From positions 310,001-374,000 of the forward strand of contig NZ_MBDL01000001.1 in the NCBI RefSeq assembly GCF_001707755.1: DNA of 64,000 bases. Direction: 5' to 3'. How positions within the stretch are numbered: the stretch's first letter is position 1; each line of letters opens with the position of its first letter. A program made the position numbers and the translations under genes. This DNA comes from Acinetobacter celticus. GTDB taxonomy: Bacteria > Pseudomonadota > Gammaproteobacteria > Pseudomonadales > Moraxellaceae. The notes below the pieces were generated by a model that searched no databases, had not been told where the DNA came from, and saw only the letters and a program-made list of their open reading frames with translations. Below, piece by piece: positions 56,603 through 64,000 of the stretch.

Positions 56603-57085
56603 ATGAAAAATTCTGAAGTAAGAGTTCAACTACATATGCGTCTACCGCCAGAAAAAGTATTCGATATTTTCACCCATCATGAAAATTATCGGCAGATTCC
56701 CCTTGTTTTAAATACAAAATTAATTCAACAAGGAAAGCTTCACCCTTCAAATGGTCAAAATGCGATCAGAGAAATTCATTTCGTGGGTGGGTCATTAAAA
56801 GAAGTCGTTACGGATATGCACTATCCATTTTATTGGGAGTATTTATTCTTAAAATGGCCTCTCCCAGTTCAACATCTTGGTGGCAGAATGCAATTTGATG
56901 CCGTGGAAAATGGAACTTTAGTGACTTGGTCAACCCAATATAATGCAGATCGACTGCCAAAAATTGTCGCAAAAACGATTGATTCACTCAGCAAAGGGTT
57001 TTTGTTATATGCCGCAAAAGCATTAGCTAAAATTGCATTAAAAAGACATGAAAATATTAAACTGATGATGTTCAATAACAGGTGA
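56603..57085 (+). CDS. SRPBCC (START-like) family protein
   Basis: 160 residues. The start 'VRVQLHMRLPPEKVFDIFTHHENYRQIP' and the following long beta strands and C-terminal helix ('TIDSLSKGFLLYAAKALAKIA') match the polyketide-cyclase/START lipid-binding fold. Four bases after the hydrolase gene, same operon. Likely binds a hydrophobic ligand processed by the two enzymes before it; no catalytic assignment possible. Confidence 0.8.
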   Translation: MKNSEVRVQLHMRLPPEKVFDIFTHHENYRQIPLVLNTKLIQQGKLHPSNGQNAIREIHFVGGSLKEVVTDMHYPFYWEYLFLKWPLPVQHLGGRMQFDAVENGTLVTWSTQYNADRLPKIVAKTIDSLSKGFLLYAAKALAKIALKRHENIKLMMFNNR

Positions 57086-57195
57086 ATCAGCGCATTACTA
57101 CTACTACACGGATTAATTTAATGTTTCGACAAATTGAAAATTTGGACAGTTAAAAATAGGTTTCTTCAATTTTCTAAACACAGCATTTTCACCCT

Positions 57196-58560
57196 TTATG
57201 CAGCAGTGTACGGACTCAATGTAAGCGTTAAACCCTGAGGCTGTGTGACTTGGAACTCAAGGCTATAGCCATATTTACTCAGAATCATTTTAACTAAAGA
57301 TAACCCCAATCCGTGTCCTGATTGTTGGGCTGATTTGCGCCAAAAACGTTGTCCCAAGTGTTCCACTTCATGTTCACTTAACGTATTTCCATTGTCCTGA
57401 ATGAAAAGTGCCTTGTCCTGCATACTGACAGAAATGACATTGGCATGTGCATGTAACACTGCATTTTCAATGAGGTTTTTAAGTACGGTATACAGTGCAA
57501 AATACGGCAAATCAATGGTTGTTAAACTGGTCCAATGAATCTCTAAACTGTGATCAAGCTCAGGATAAGTTGGCCTTAAATCTGTAATAACGTGTTGCAG
57601 TACAGATGTCGTATCTGTGGCTTCTAACTTCTGCGTGACCTCTTGATCTACCGCTGTCAGTGCTAAAAGTTGTTCCAATAACTGTGCATATCTGCGAATG
57701 CTGATATTGGCTTGCTGCAGGCTGTCCTGTAAATTTTGCGGCGTTTGTTGTTGCTGTGCAATCAATTGTGCAAGTTGCACATGGGTTTTAATTGCGGTTA
57801 AAGGACTACGTAATTCATGTGCCGCATATGCGGTAAAGACTTTCTCATTTTCCAAACTATGATGTAATTTTTGAATCAACTGCGTTGAATTATCAACAAA
57901 AGGTTGTACCTCTTGCGGAATATTTTTGGGGTCAAGATTACTTAAATAGGTCGTTGCCTCAGCAAGTGATAAATCTTTGCGACTCAAATGTTGCGCAAGG
58001 GCATCCAGACTTTTAAATTCTTTACGTACAATTAAAAGAATCAATGCCATACAAATAAGCAAGGAGAAAATCAGTGGAATCAGCATAGATTGCAAAATCT
58101 GCTGTAACAGTGAATCGCGCAAGAATAACCGTTCCGCAGCCACAACCTGAATATCATTTTTACGCAGCACATAACTGCGCCATTCCACCCCGCCTTGTTG
58201 CCAAGTACTAAAGCCAAGCTGTTGCTGACTTAAGTTCAGTGGCGCACCGCGCGTTTTTGCGACCACATGCTGACCAATAGAAATATCTGAGCTAAATAAA
58301 GAAACTTCACAGGCAATCAGATTTTCAGCATCTGCTGGCTTATTGGGGTGTTGATTCAGTTCGTTATTCAGCGCTTGCATCGGGAGCTGTTGAATTAACC
58401 GCGCAACCATCTGTGCTGAAGCAAAAAGCCGTTGATCGAGCGTATCTTGTAAGCGTTTTTGCAGGTCAACATACAACCAAGCAAATACAAGACTCCACAG
58501 GCAAAGAAAGACTAGCAATAAACTGCTGACCAAACGCCATTTCAAACTATAACTTCGCAT
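57196..58560 (-). CDS. Sensor histidine kinase, QseC-like
   Basis: 454 residues. Two membrane helices (about 10-30 and 157-178) frame a ~125-residue periplasmic sensor domain; then HAMP, the dimerisation domain with phosphoacceptor His in 'AYAAHELRSPLTAIKTHVQL' (about residue 247), N box 'VLKNLIENAVLHA' and G box 'GHGLGLSLVKMIL'. Begins right after its response regulator. The pair lies divergent from a Dsb operon, which may be a target. Confidence 0.92.
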   Translation of the reverse strand: MRSYSLKWRLVSSLLLVFLCLWSLVFAWLYVDLQKRLQDTLDQRLFASAQMVARLIQQLPMQALNNELNQHPNKPADAENLIACEVSLFSSDISIGQHVVAKTRGAPLNLSQQQLGFSTWQQGGVEWRSYVLRKNDIQVVAAERLFLRDSLLQQILQSMLIPLIFSLLICMALILLIVRKEFKSLDALAQHLSRKDLSLAEATTYLSNLDPKNIPQEVQPFVDNSTQLIQKLHHSLENEKVFTAYAAHELRSPLTAIKTHVQLAQLIAQQQQTPQNLQDSLQQANISIRRYAQLLEQLLALTAVDQEVTQKLEATDTTSVLQHVITDLRPTYPELDHSLEIHWTSLTTIDLPYFALYTVLKNLIENAVLHAHANVISVSMQDKALFIQDNGNTLSEHEVEHLGQRFWRKSAQQSGHGLGLSLVKMILSKYGYSLEFQVTQPQGLTLTLSPYTAA

Positions 58561-59229
58561 CTATGCTGACTCAGGCACTTTAAACATATAACCAATTCCA
58601 CGAATGGTCTGAATCAGATCGGCATGTAATTTTTGCCTTAAATGGTAAATATGCACATTTAATGCATTACTTTCGATGCTGTCTTGATAGCCATACAGTT
58701 TGTCGAGTAATTGCTCATTTTTCAGCACTTGATTGGGATGACTCATCAGTGTCTCAAGCAAGCTGTATTCACGCCTTGATAACTGAACCGGTTGATGTTG
58801 ATAAAAGACTTCTTGGGTGTCGCGATTTAAACTCAAATTTTCAAACTGCAATACATTCGATGAAAAACCACGGTGACGACGTGTAAGCGCATGAATACGG
58901 GCAATCAGCTCATCCAGTTCAAAAGGTTTTGTCAGATAATCATCTGCACCTACGTTCAGTGCTTGAATACATTGCTGGGTCTGGATTCGTGCAGTCAGTA
59001 CCAGTACAGGGGTGTGAATCTGATCTTGTCGCCATTTTTTGAGTAAGTCCAAACCGTCCTGATCGGGCAACCCTAAATCAAGTAAGCACAGATCTACGGC
59101 GCTATGACGGATAAAATAATCTGCCGCACTGGCTGTACTGACATGCTCTACAGAAATATTTAAAAAATTCAACGCCGCGCAAATGCTTTGTGCAATATAC
59201 GGATCATCTTCCACTAAAACGACAAACAT
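58561..59229 (-). CDS. OmpR-family response regulator, QseB-like
   Basis: 222 residues from the ATG at 59229, chosen because GGGGAA lies 5 bases before it (an ATG at 59241 is alternative). Receiver domain with 'VEDDPYI', phosphoacceptor Asp in 'VDLCLLDLGLPDQDG' (about residue 50) and 'LTKPFELDELIARIHAL'; winged-helix C-terminus ('LSRREYSLLETLMSHPNQVL...SNALNVHIYHLRQKL...IRGIGYMF'). Operon with the kinase; no spacer between them. Confidence 0.93.
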   Translation of the reverse strand: MFVVLVEDDPYIAQSICAALNFLNISVEHVSTASAADYFIRHSAVDLCLLDLGLPDQDGLDLLKKWRQDQIHTPVLVLTARIQTQQCIQALNVGADDYLTKPFELDELIARIHALTRRHRGFSSNVLQFENLSLNRDTQEVFYQHQPVQLSRREYSLLETLMSHPNQVLKNEQLLDKLYGYQDSIESNALNVHIYHLRQKLHADLIQTIRGIGYMFKVPESA

Positions 59230-59343
59230 ACAGTTCCCCATGCGTTGTGCATTTATTTTATAAGTGATTGTTGCTGTTAATGCTCTCTTAATTTTAGTTT
59301 TTGAATAATAGAGTCCCTAAAATGAAATACGATACTGAAATTG

Positions 59344-61302
59344 ATGATGATAAGGTTGCTGAAAATATTTTTTATCACGCTTGCTGTTTTGATACAGACA
59401 GCGCATGCAGATTTTCTTTCACCTGATCAAGCCTTTCAGTTTCAGGCGGTCTCAACCAGTCAAAATGGCGCTGAACTGACATGGAAAATTGCCGACGGCT
59501 ATTATCTCTATCATGATCAAATTAAAGTGAGCCACAATCAGAAAGCACTCAAACTCAATCTACCGACACCACAAGACAAAGACGACCCAACCTTTGGGAT
59601 GACCCAAGTTTATTATGCTCAAGTCAAGACACATATTCCTGTACAGCCAAATCAGCAGCTGAATATTCAGTGGCAAGGCTGTGCAGACAGCGGTTTGTGC
59701 TACCCCGTACAACGTACAACAATTCAAAGCAATGAAGAAGGATTATTGCCTGCACAAAAACTCGACGAAAGAACAAAACTATTAAAGGTGATCTCAACCT
59801 CGACATTGCCCCCCATCCCGCTCGCTGAACAAACTGAAACACCGCCACAAAAAAAAGAAGCTTTAGCACCCAAAAATTTAGCAGATGACCCCGCCGAAGA
59901 AGCATCTAAAGCCCAAGTACAAGTCAATCAAAACACCTTGCCACAAAATGAAATCATGGTGCCATCATCAAATGAAGTCAGTGCTCAATCTGCATCTGAG
60001 GCACAACCTGAGCAGAATGCAGCTTCAATTAAATTACAGTGGAATAATGACCAATTCTTTTTTAATTTGCTATCCGATCAAAACATCATATTGAACCTGT
60101 TGGTGTTTTTAGGACTGGGGATTTTATTGGCATTTTTACCTTGTTCCCTGCCCTTAATTCCCATTTTATCGGGTATTTTAGTCCAGCGTCATCGTGGTTA
60201 TCGGGCTGCCTTCATTGCAGGGGCTTTTGTTTTTGGCTTAGCAATGGTCTATGCAGGAATGGGGTTGGCTGTTTCACAACTGGGTTATAACTTTCAGCGA
60301 TGGTTCCAAAGCCCTATTTTTATTGGTTTCTTTGCCCTGCTTTTTATTATATTTGCGTTTAATTTATTTGGTGCCTTTCAGTTGTCCTTACCGCAAGGAA
60401 TGTTACATCGCCTTGATCAATGGCAACAAAAACAGAAAGGTGGCACCTTACTTGGTGCCTTACTCATGGGCATGATTGCGACACTCATTGTTGGGCCATG
60501 TATGAGTGCACCACTTGCTGGAGCCTTATTATTTGTTTCACAGTTGAATCATCCTTTAATGGGAACCACTTACTTATTTGTACTGGGTTTAGGGATTGGT
60601 TTACCCATATTTATTGCCTCAGTGTTTGGATCAAAATATTTACCTAAGCCCGGCGTATGGATGGATCGTCTTAAGTTTAGCTTTGGCTTTGTCATGTTGA
60701 TTCTTGCTATTTATTTTGTACGTCCTCTTGTTCCAAGTGTGTTGTATTTCAGTTTGTTCGGCATTACTTTACTGTTCCTTGCAGGCTACTGCCTCCTGAA
60801 AATTTTGCCCAATGTAACGCGAATCATCACCAAAGCCATGATCATTGTGCTTAGTCTAGCCATTGGTTCTGGAGGTCTCTGGCATCTCTACCAAGCCATC
60901 AGCCAAATGAGTGTGACTCAAGCAGAGCAAACCTTAGCATGGCAACGAGTAAGCACTGCGGATGAACTGGGTCGTGCACTCACTCGCGCTACTGGCCAAG
61001 CCGTGATTATTGATGTATATGCGGACTGGTGCGTGGCCTGCCAGCCCATTGAGCACGAAGTTTTACCCCGTGAAGATGTGCAAGATGCGCTACGTAATAT
61101 TGTCAGGATTAAACTTGATATCACCCATTACCATCCAAGCCAAAATGACTTGTTAAAAGAATGGCAGATTCTTGGCCCCCCAACCATGATCATGTTGGAT
61201 CCTTCACACCAAGAACAGCGTGAACTTCGACTGACGGGCACATTTAGCGCAAGCCAGTTGATCGCGCGATTAGCGCAACTACAGGCCAAGGAACCGCAAT
61301 GA
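59344..61302 (+). CDS. dsbD: Thiol:disulfide interchange protein DsbD
   Basis: 652 residues from the ATG at 59344. Carries electrons from cytosolic thioredoxin across the inner membrane to periplasmic DsbC/DsbG and TlpA-like proteins. Signal peptide ('FFITLAVLIQTAHA'), N-terminal alpha domain with 'CADSGLCYP' cysteines, then a Gln/Glu-rich linker (about 150-230), eight membrane helices with 'FLPCSLPLIPILSG' and 'GPCMSAPLAGALL' cysteines, and a C-terminal thioredoxin domain with 'YADWCVACQ'. All six redox cysteines are present. Overlaps the next gene by 4 bases. Confidence 0.93.
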   Translation: MMIRLLKIFFITLAVLIQTAHADFLSPDQAFQFQAVSTSQNGAELTWKIADGYYLYHDQIKVSHNQKALKLNLPTPQDKDDPTFGMTQVYYAQVKTHIPVQPNQQLNIQWQGCADSGLCYPVQRTTIQSNEEGLLPAQKLDERTKLLKVISTSTLPPIPLAEQTETPPQKKEALAPKNLADDPAEEASKAQVQVNQNTLPQNEIMVPSSNEVSAQSASEAQPEQNAASIKLQWNNDQFFFNLLSDQNIILNLLVFLGLGILLAFLPCSLPLIPILSGILVQRHRGYRAAFIAGAFVFGLAMVYAGMGLAVSQLGYNFQRWFQSPIFIGFFALLFIIFAFNLFGAFQLSLPQGMLHRLDQWQQKQKGGTLLGALLMGMIATLIVGPCMSAPLAGALLFVSQLNHPLMGTTYLFVLGLGIGLPIFIASVFGSKYLPKPGVWMDRLKFSFGFVMLILAIYFVRPLVPSVLYFSLFGITLLFLAGYCLLKILPNVTRIITKAMIIVLSLAIGSGGLWHLYQAISQMSVTQAEQTLAWQRVSTADELGRALTRATGQAVIIDVYADWCVACQPIEHEVLPREDVQDALRNIVRIKLDITHYHPSQNDLLKEWQILGPPTMIMLDPSHQEQRELRLTGTFSASQLIARLAQLQAKEPQ

Positions 61303-62144
61303 TTTCATCTGAAGCCTTACACCTTGGGCCATTTATCTTGCCTTGGACACTGGTCATTATTTTGCTATCTATGATTATGATGAAAATCATGGGTCAAGTG
61401 CTGGGTCAAAAACAACGGTGGGAACAAGCGACAAGCCAAGTTTTTTGGGATTCCTTATGGACCAGTTTTTGGATTGGCTTAATTGGGGCACGTATCACCT
61501 TCGTGCTGTTGCATTGGGATGTGTATTTCGCCTCTCCAATCGACATTGTCAAAATTCAAGATCAGGGGTTTCATTTAATCGGTGGTACTGTCGCAGGTAG
61601 TGCATGGTTCTTTTGGAAAAATAAAGGCTTATCTAGAAAATCTAGAGCCTTATTTATATTCATTTTTACTGTGCTACTCAGCATCGGCATTGCGATTCAA
61701 AGCAGTTTGAAACAGGACGTACATTTTCCCAATTTAAATTTTTCTTCCTTAACCCAAAGTAGCGAAACATCAAAAAAAATTCCACTCAAGCAATTTATTG
61801 GGCAACCGACCATCATCAATATGTGGGCAAGTTGGTGCCCACCCTGCCACCGCGAAATGCCTGTGTTACAACGGGCACATGATCAACACCCTGAGATGAA
61901 TTTCATCATGCTGAATCAGGGAGAAGATCAAGTCACCGTACACGAGTACTTAAAACGTTATCGCCTGAATTTTAAAGATGTCCTGCTGGATCCACAGGGT
62001 GAAATGCCACAACAAATGAATATGCATGGATTACCCAGCACTTTATTTTTTAATGCACAAGGCCAGTTGATCGCGCGTCATATGGGCGAACTGACACCTG
62101 CAATGTTGCAGCAATATTTAAAAAAGATCTCAACACAACCTTAA
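61299..62144 (+). CDS. TlpA-like thioredoxin with Lgt-like membrane N-terminus
   Basis: 281 residues. The first ~120 residues have four membrane helices, and the text ('LHLGPFILPWTLVIIL', 'WIGLIGARITFVLLHWDVYF', 'GFHLIGGTVAG') looks like a shortened prolipoprotein diacylglyceryl transferase domain without its catalytic part. The C-terminal half is a periplasmic thioredoxin with 'NMWASWCPPCHREMPVL' (CPPC, about residue 178). Predicted reductase fed by DsbD. Translationally coupled to dsbD (ATGA). Confidence 0.8.
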   Translation: MISSEALHLGPFILPWTLVIILLSMIMMKIMGQVLGQKQRWEQATSQVFWDSLWTSFWIGLIGARITFVLLHWDVYFASPIDIVKIQDQGFHLIGGTVAGSAWFFWKNKGLSRKSRALFIFIFTVLLSIGIAIQSSLKQDVHFPNLNFSSLTQSSETSKKIPLKQFIGQPTIINMWASWCPPCHREMPVLQRAHDQHPEMNFIMLNQGEDQVTVHEYLKRYRLNFKDVLLDPQGEMPQQMNMHGLPSTLFFNAQGQLIARHMGELTPAMLQQYLKKISTQP

Positions 62145-62160
62145 TTTTATAGTGAATTTT

Positions 62161-62910
62161 ATGAATATATTGATACAACGTATACTCATTGCCATGGTGT
62201 TTGCAGGCAGTACAACATTGGTTGCAGCCAAGACCGATATCAAAAAACACATTGAGCAAGAAGGGTTTCAGTTCATTAAGCAAATTCCTGCACCAACAGG
62301 TCTGACCGGTTGGGTGGGACATAACAACCAACACCCTGCGACCGTATTTATTGCAAATGATGAGCAATATTACATTGTCGGTGACTTATACAATGCGAAA
62401 GGAACGAATCTCTCCCTTGATGCTATTAATGAACATGCCAAAGATGCCGTACTAGATGACGTGTGGAAAACCTTAGAAAAATCGACATGGATTCAAGATG
62501 GCCCAAAAAATGCGCCACGTATTGTGTATGTCTTTTCAGATCCAAACTGTCCGTACTGTCATAAATTTTGGCAGCAAGCGCGTCCATGGGTTAACGCTGG
62601 AAAAGTACAATTACGTCACATTCAAGTGGGCGTAATACGTGAAGAAAGTCGTGCTCAGGTTGCATCTTTACTCATGTCAAAAGACCCTGAAGCGGTGTTC
62701 ACTGAGATGAATAAAAATAAAGGGAAAAAAAGCTTAAAACAGGCGGAAACCATTCCTACAGAAATTGCAGATAAAATTGATTTTAATCAGGGGTTAATGG
62801 ATAAATATGGGTTTTTCTCAACACCTTCCATGGTATGGAGAGACAGCCAAGGGTCTTTTCAATCGGCTCAAGGCATGCCAAAAGATTTAAAAGAAATTTT
62901 TGAAAAGTAA
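62161..62910 (+). CDS. dsbG: Thiol:disulfide interchange protein DsbG
   Basis: 249 residues from the ATG at 62161; signal peptide ('LIAMVFAGSTTLVAA'). N-terminal dimerisation domain with 'GLTGWVGH' and a thioredoxin-fold domain with 'FSDPNCPYCHKFWQQA' (C-P-Y-C, about residue 130), the motif and layout of DsbG rather than DsbC. Periplasmic; protects or isomerises cysteine proteins using electrons from DsbD two genes upstream. Confidence 0.88.
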   Translation: MNILIQRILIAMVFAGSTTLVAAKTDIKKHIEQEGFQFIKQIPAPTGLTGWVGHNNQHPATVFIANDEQYYIVGDLYNAKGTNLSLDAINEHAKDAVLDDVWKTLEKSTWIQDGPKNAPRIVYVFSDPNCPYCHKFWQQARPWVNAGKVQLRHIQVGVIREESRAQVASLLMSKDPEAVFTEMNKNKGKKSLKQAETIPTEIADKIDFNQGLMDKYGFFSTPSMVWRDSQGSFQSAQGMPKDLKEIFEK

Positions 62911-63149
62911 ATTTGTCAGCCTAAAATCATCTATAGAGACTCGTACACTCAATCCTGATTGGACAGTTCAAGATTTAAATTTTTGAAATTTAAGTTTGCC
63001 AATCATTTAAATGATACGAGCTTTGTGGATTGAAGGTAAAATATAAAGTTATGATTTTATTCATATTATTTTCAATAGTTTCAAATCAAAATGTCATTAT
63101 CTCTGACTAAAATGGATTGCAGTGAGATCTCATAGCGTCCTAAAAGGCT

Positions 63150-63176
63150 TAAATCATCATGGTTTAGGCCTTTTTC
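63150..63176 (+). terminator. Terminator-like hairpin
   Basis: 12-bp stem with one G-T pair, T tail, 240 bases after dsbG. The bases after it (CTTTTTCATGTCTAATAC) resemble the sequence just right of attR. Confidence 0.6.
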
Positions 63177-63255
63177 ATGTCTAATACGATCCATTCCTTC
63201 TTATGCAATAAATAGATCGGATCTATGGATAAGAATAACACTTCAAAACATACAA

Positions 63256-63339
63256 TAGACCTCTTTCATAAATCAACAAATCATCATCCATTGGCAGTGA
63301 AATTAATATTGTTTAAAAATGACTTATGAAAGAAGTCTA
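63256..63339. mobile_element. 84-bp element with 19-bp inverted ends (MITE-like)
   Basis: TAGACCTCTTTCATAAATC at the left and its imperfect reverse complement (17 of 19) at the right, both including a terminal TA that would be the target duplication. The ends resemble those of IS5-family elements. No coding capacity. Confidence 0.55.
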
Positions 63340-63353
63340 ATATTTATCATTAA

Positions 63354-63388
63354 AAAAGGCAGGTGTCTAAGCACCTGCCTTTTTAAGC
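63354..63388. terminator. Terminator hairpin
   Basis: AAAAAGGCAGGTG-TCTAAG-CACCTGCCTTTTT, 17 bases past the stop of the porin remnant on the minus strand; works both ways. Confidence 0.85.
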
Positions 63389-63405
63389 AATTCTTTATTC
63401 TAAGT

Positions 63406-63480
63406 TTACCAATGGAGCTCTAAACCTAAAGTACCACCTTCATTTTTAGCACCGTTTTCTGAATATTGCCCATAAGCGAC
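63406..63480 (-). pseudogene. C-terminal remnant of an outer-membrane porin
   Basis: The minus strand reads VAYGQYSENGAKNEGGTLGLELHW then TAA: a last beta strand with a terminal aromatic residue as in outer-membrane barrels, followed by a good terminator. The frame breaks upstream of 63480, so only about 24 codons remain. Confidence 0.55.
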
Positions 63481-63538
63481 CAAGATAGGTTATAGCTAAA
63501 CGAAATAATGCAATGAATTCAATCGTTCATTTTTTGGC

Positions 63539-63566
63539 TTGCACCTTGAAAAAAAATCTGTAAAAT
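63539..63566 (+). promoter_or_regulatory. Promoter of tRNA-Thr
   Basis: TTGCAC (63539-63544), 16-base spacer, TAAAAT (63561-63566), 12 bases before the tRNA. Confidence 0.65.
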
Positions 63567-63578
63567 GCTCATCATAAC

Positions 63579-63654
<76 letters not shown>

Positions 63655-63660
63655 TATCTT

Positions 63661-63698
63661 AGCCTCGCTTTTTAGTGAGGCTTTGATGTTTTTATAGT
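63661..63698 (+). terminator. tRNA-Thr terminator
   Basis: AGCCTCGC-TTTTTA-GTGAGGCT followed by TTGATGTTTTTA. Confidence 0.65.
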
Positions 63699-63710
63699 AT
63701 GTGTTTTCTT

Positions 63711-64000
63711 TTAAGCCTTCTGCGCAGTAATTTGCACATACCTCACCATACCTTCTTGATATAAAACACCACACAATTTTGCAGTCATTCGAATTTTAAA
63801 CGCATCCATTCCCTGACTTTGAATTTTTGAATTTAAATCGGTCGCAACAAAATTTTCAAATCCAGCAAACACTTCAAGACTCATGTCCTGAATATGAATA
63901 TTCTGAAATTCAAAATGTTCTAGACTGTGCTGTAAGTCGGTTTGAAGTAATAAATGCTCAATATTGACATCTGCTGCTTTGAGTAAGGCTTGGTAACGAA
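63711..64000 (-). CDS. Unidentified protein, C-terminal part (5' end beyond window)
   Basis: The minus-strand frame is open from the window edge to TAA at 63711-63713, giving the last 95 residues ('RYQALLKAADVNIEHLLLQ' ... 'VQITAQKA'). No domain recognised; alternating hydrophobic residues suggest beta strands. Core-like codon use. Confidence 0.6.
   Translation of the reverse strand, partial: RYQALLKAADVNIEHLLLQTDLQHSLEHFEFQNIHIQDMSLEVFAGFENFVATDLNSKIQSQGMDAFKIRMTAKLCGVLYQEGMVRYVQITAQKA

Larger units (their letters stand above)
62911..63405. other. Scarred intergenic region after dsbG
   Basis: 495 bases without an intact gene. It contains a terminator hairpin at 63150-63176 (AAAAGGCTTAAA / TTTAGGCCTTTTT), an 84-bp inverted-repeat element (63256-63339) and the terminator at 63354-63388 that belongs to the porin remnant. 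Confidence 0.6.

Overview
The window looks like a chromosomal segment of an Acinetobacter species or a very close relative. This rests on the low G+C content, the algZ-algR-hemCD order, the scattered his genes (hisBH, hisA and hisF in three places), fadBA encoded as Acinetobacter-like proteins, and typical Moraxellaceae small hypothetical genes. This is my reading of the protein sequences; no database search was possible.

Bases 1-37,000 are mostly core genome. A minus-strand block carries the sensor/regulator pair algZ-algR followed by hemC, hemD, hemX and the start of hemY (heme pathway). argH and an iron-trafficking yggX gene run the other way. Then come pgsA, an acyl-CoA thioesterase, uvrC, the fatty acid oxidation operon fadBA, an AT-rich gene for a phospholipase-D-like protein, tehB, several envelope or hypothetical genes, two tandem tRNA-Phe genes, the histidine genes hisB-hisH, hisA and hisF with unrelated genes between them, thrB, a sterol-desaturase-like gene with a divergent AraC regulator, aquaporin, a secreted-type endonuclease and the potassium transporter kup.

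Bases 38,132-51,200 are accessory DNA at a tRNA-Ser(GGA) gene. An apparently intact 8.8-kb integrative island is bounded by an 80-bp direct repeat (79/80 identical, 38209-38288 and 46981-47060). It holds a P4-type integrase, a gene of unknown function, an AlpA-like regulator, a run of small overlapping genes, a possible replication initiator, and as its only large cargo a 1,089-residue membrane-anchored KAP-family P-loop NTPase, a family with anti-phage precedents such as PifA. Right of it lies an older, decayed insertion zone: a frameshifted second integrase, a restriction-endonuclease-like gene facing a methyltransferase reduced to its C-terminus, transposase fragments of IS5-like and IS3 type, and a beta-helix protein of unknown function.

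Bases 51,200-64,000 return to a more ordinary layout: a peptidase-like lipoprotein, an AraC regulator facing a three-gene hydrolase/SRPBCC operon whose middle gene is frameshifted in a nine-A run, a QseBC-like two-component system facing a periplasmic disulfide-handling operon (dsbD, a TlpA-like fusion, dsbG), then a scarred region with a small inverted-repeat element and a porin remnant, a tRNA-Thr(TGT), and the end of an unidentified gene.
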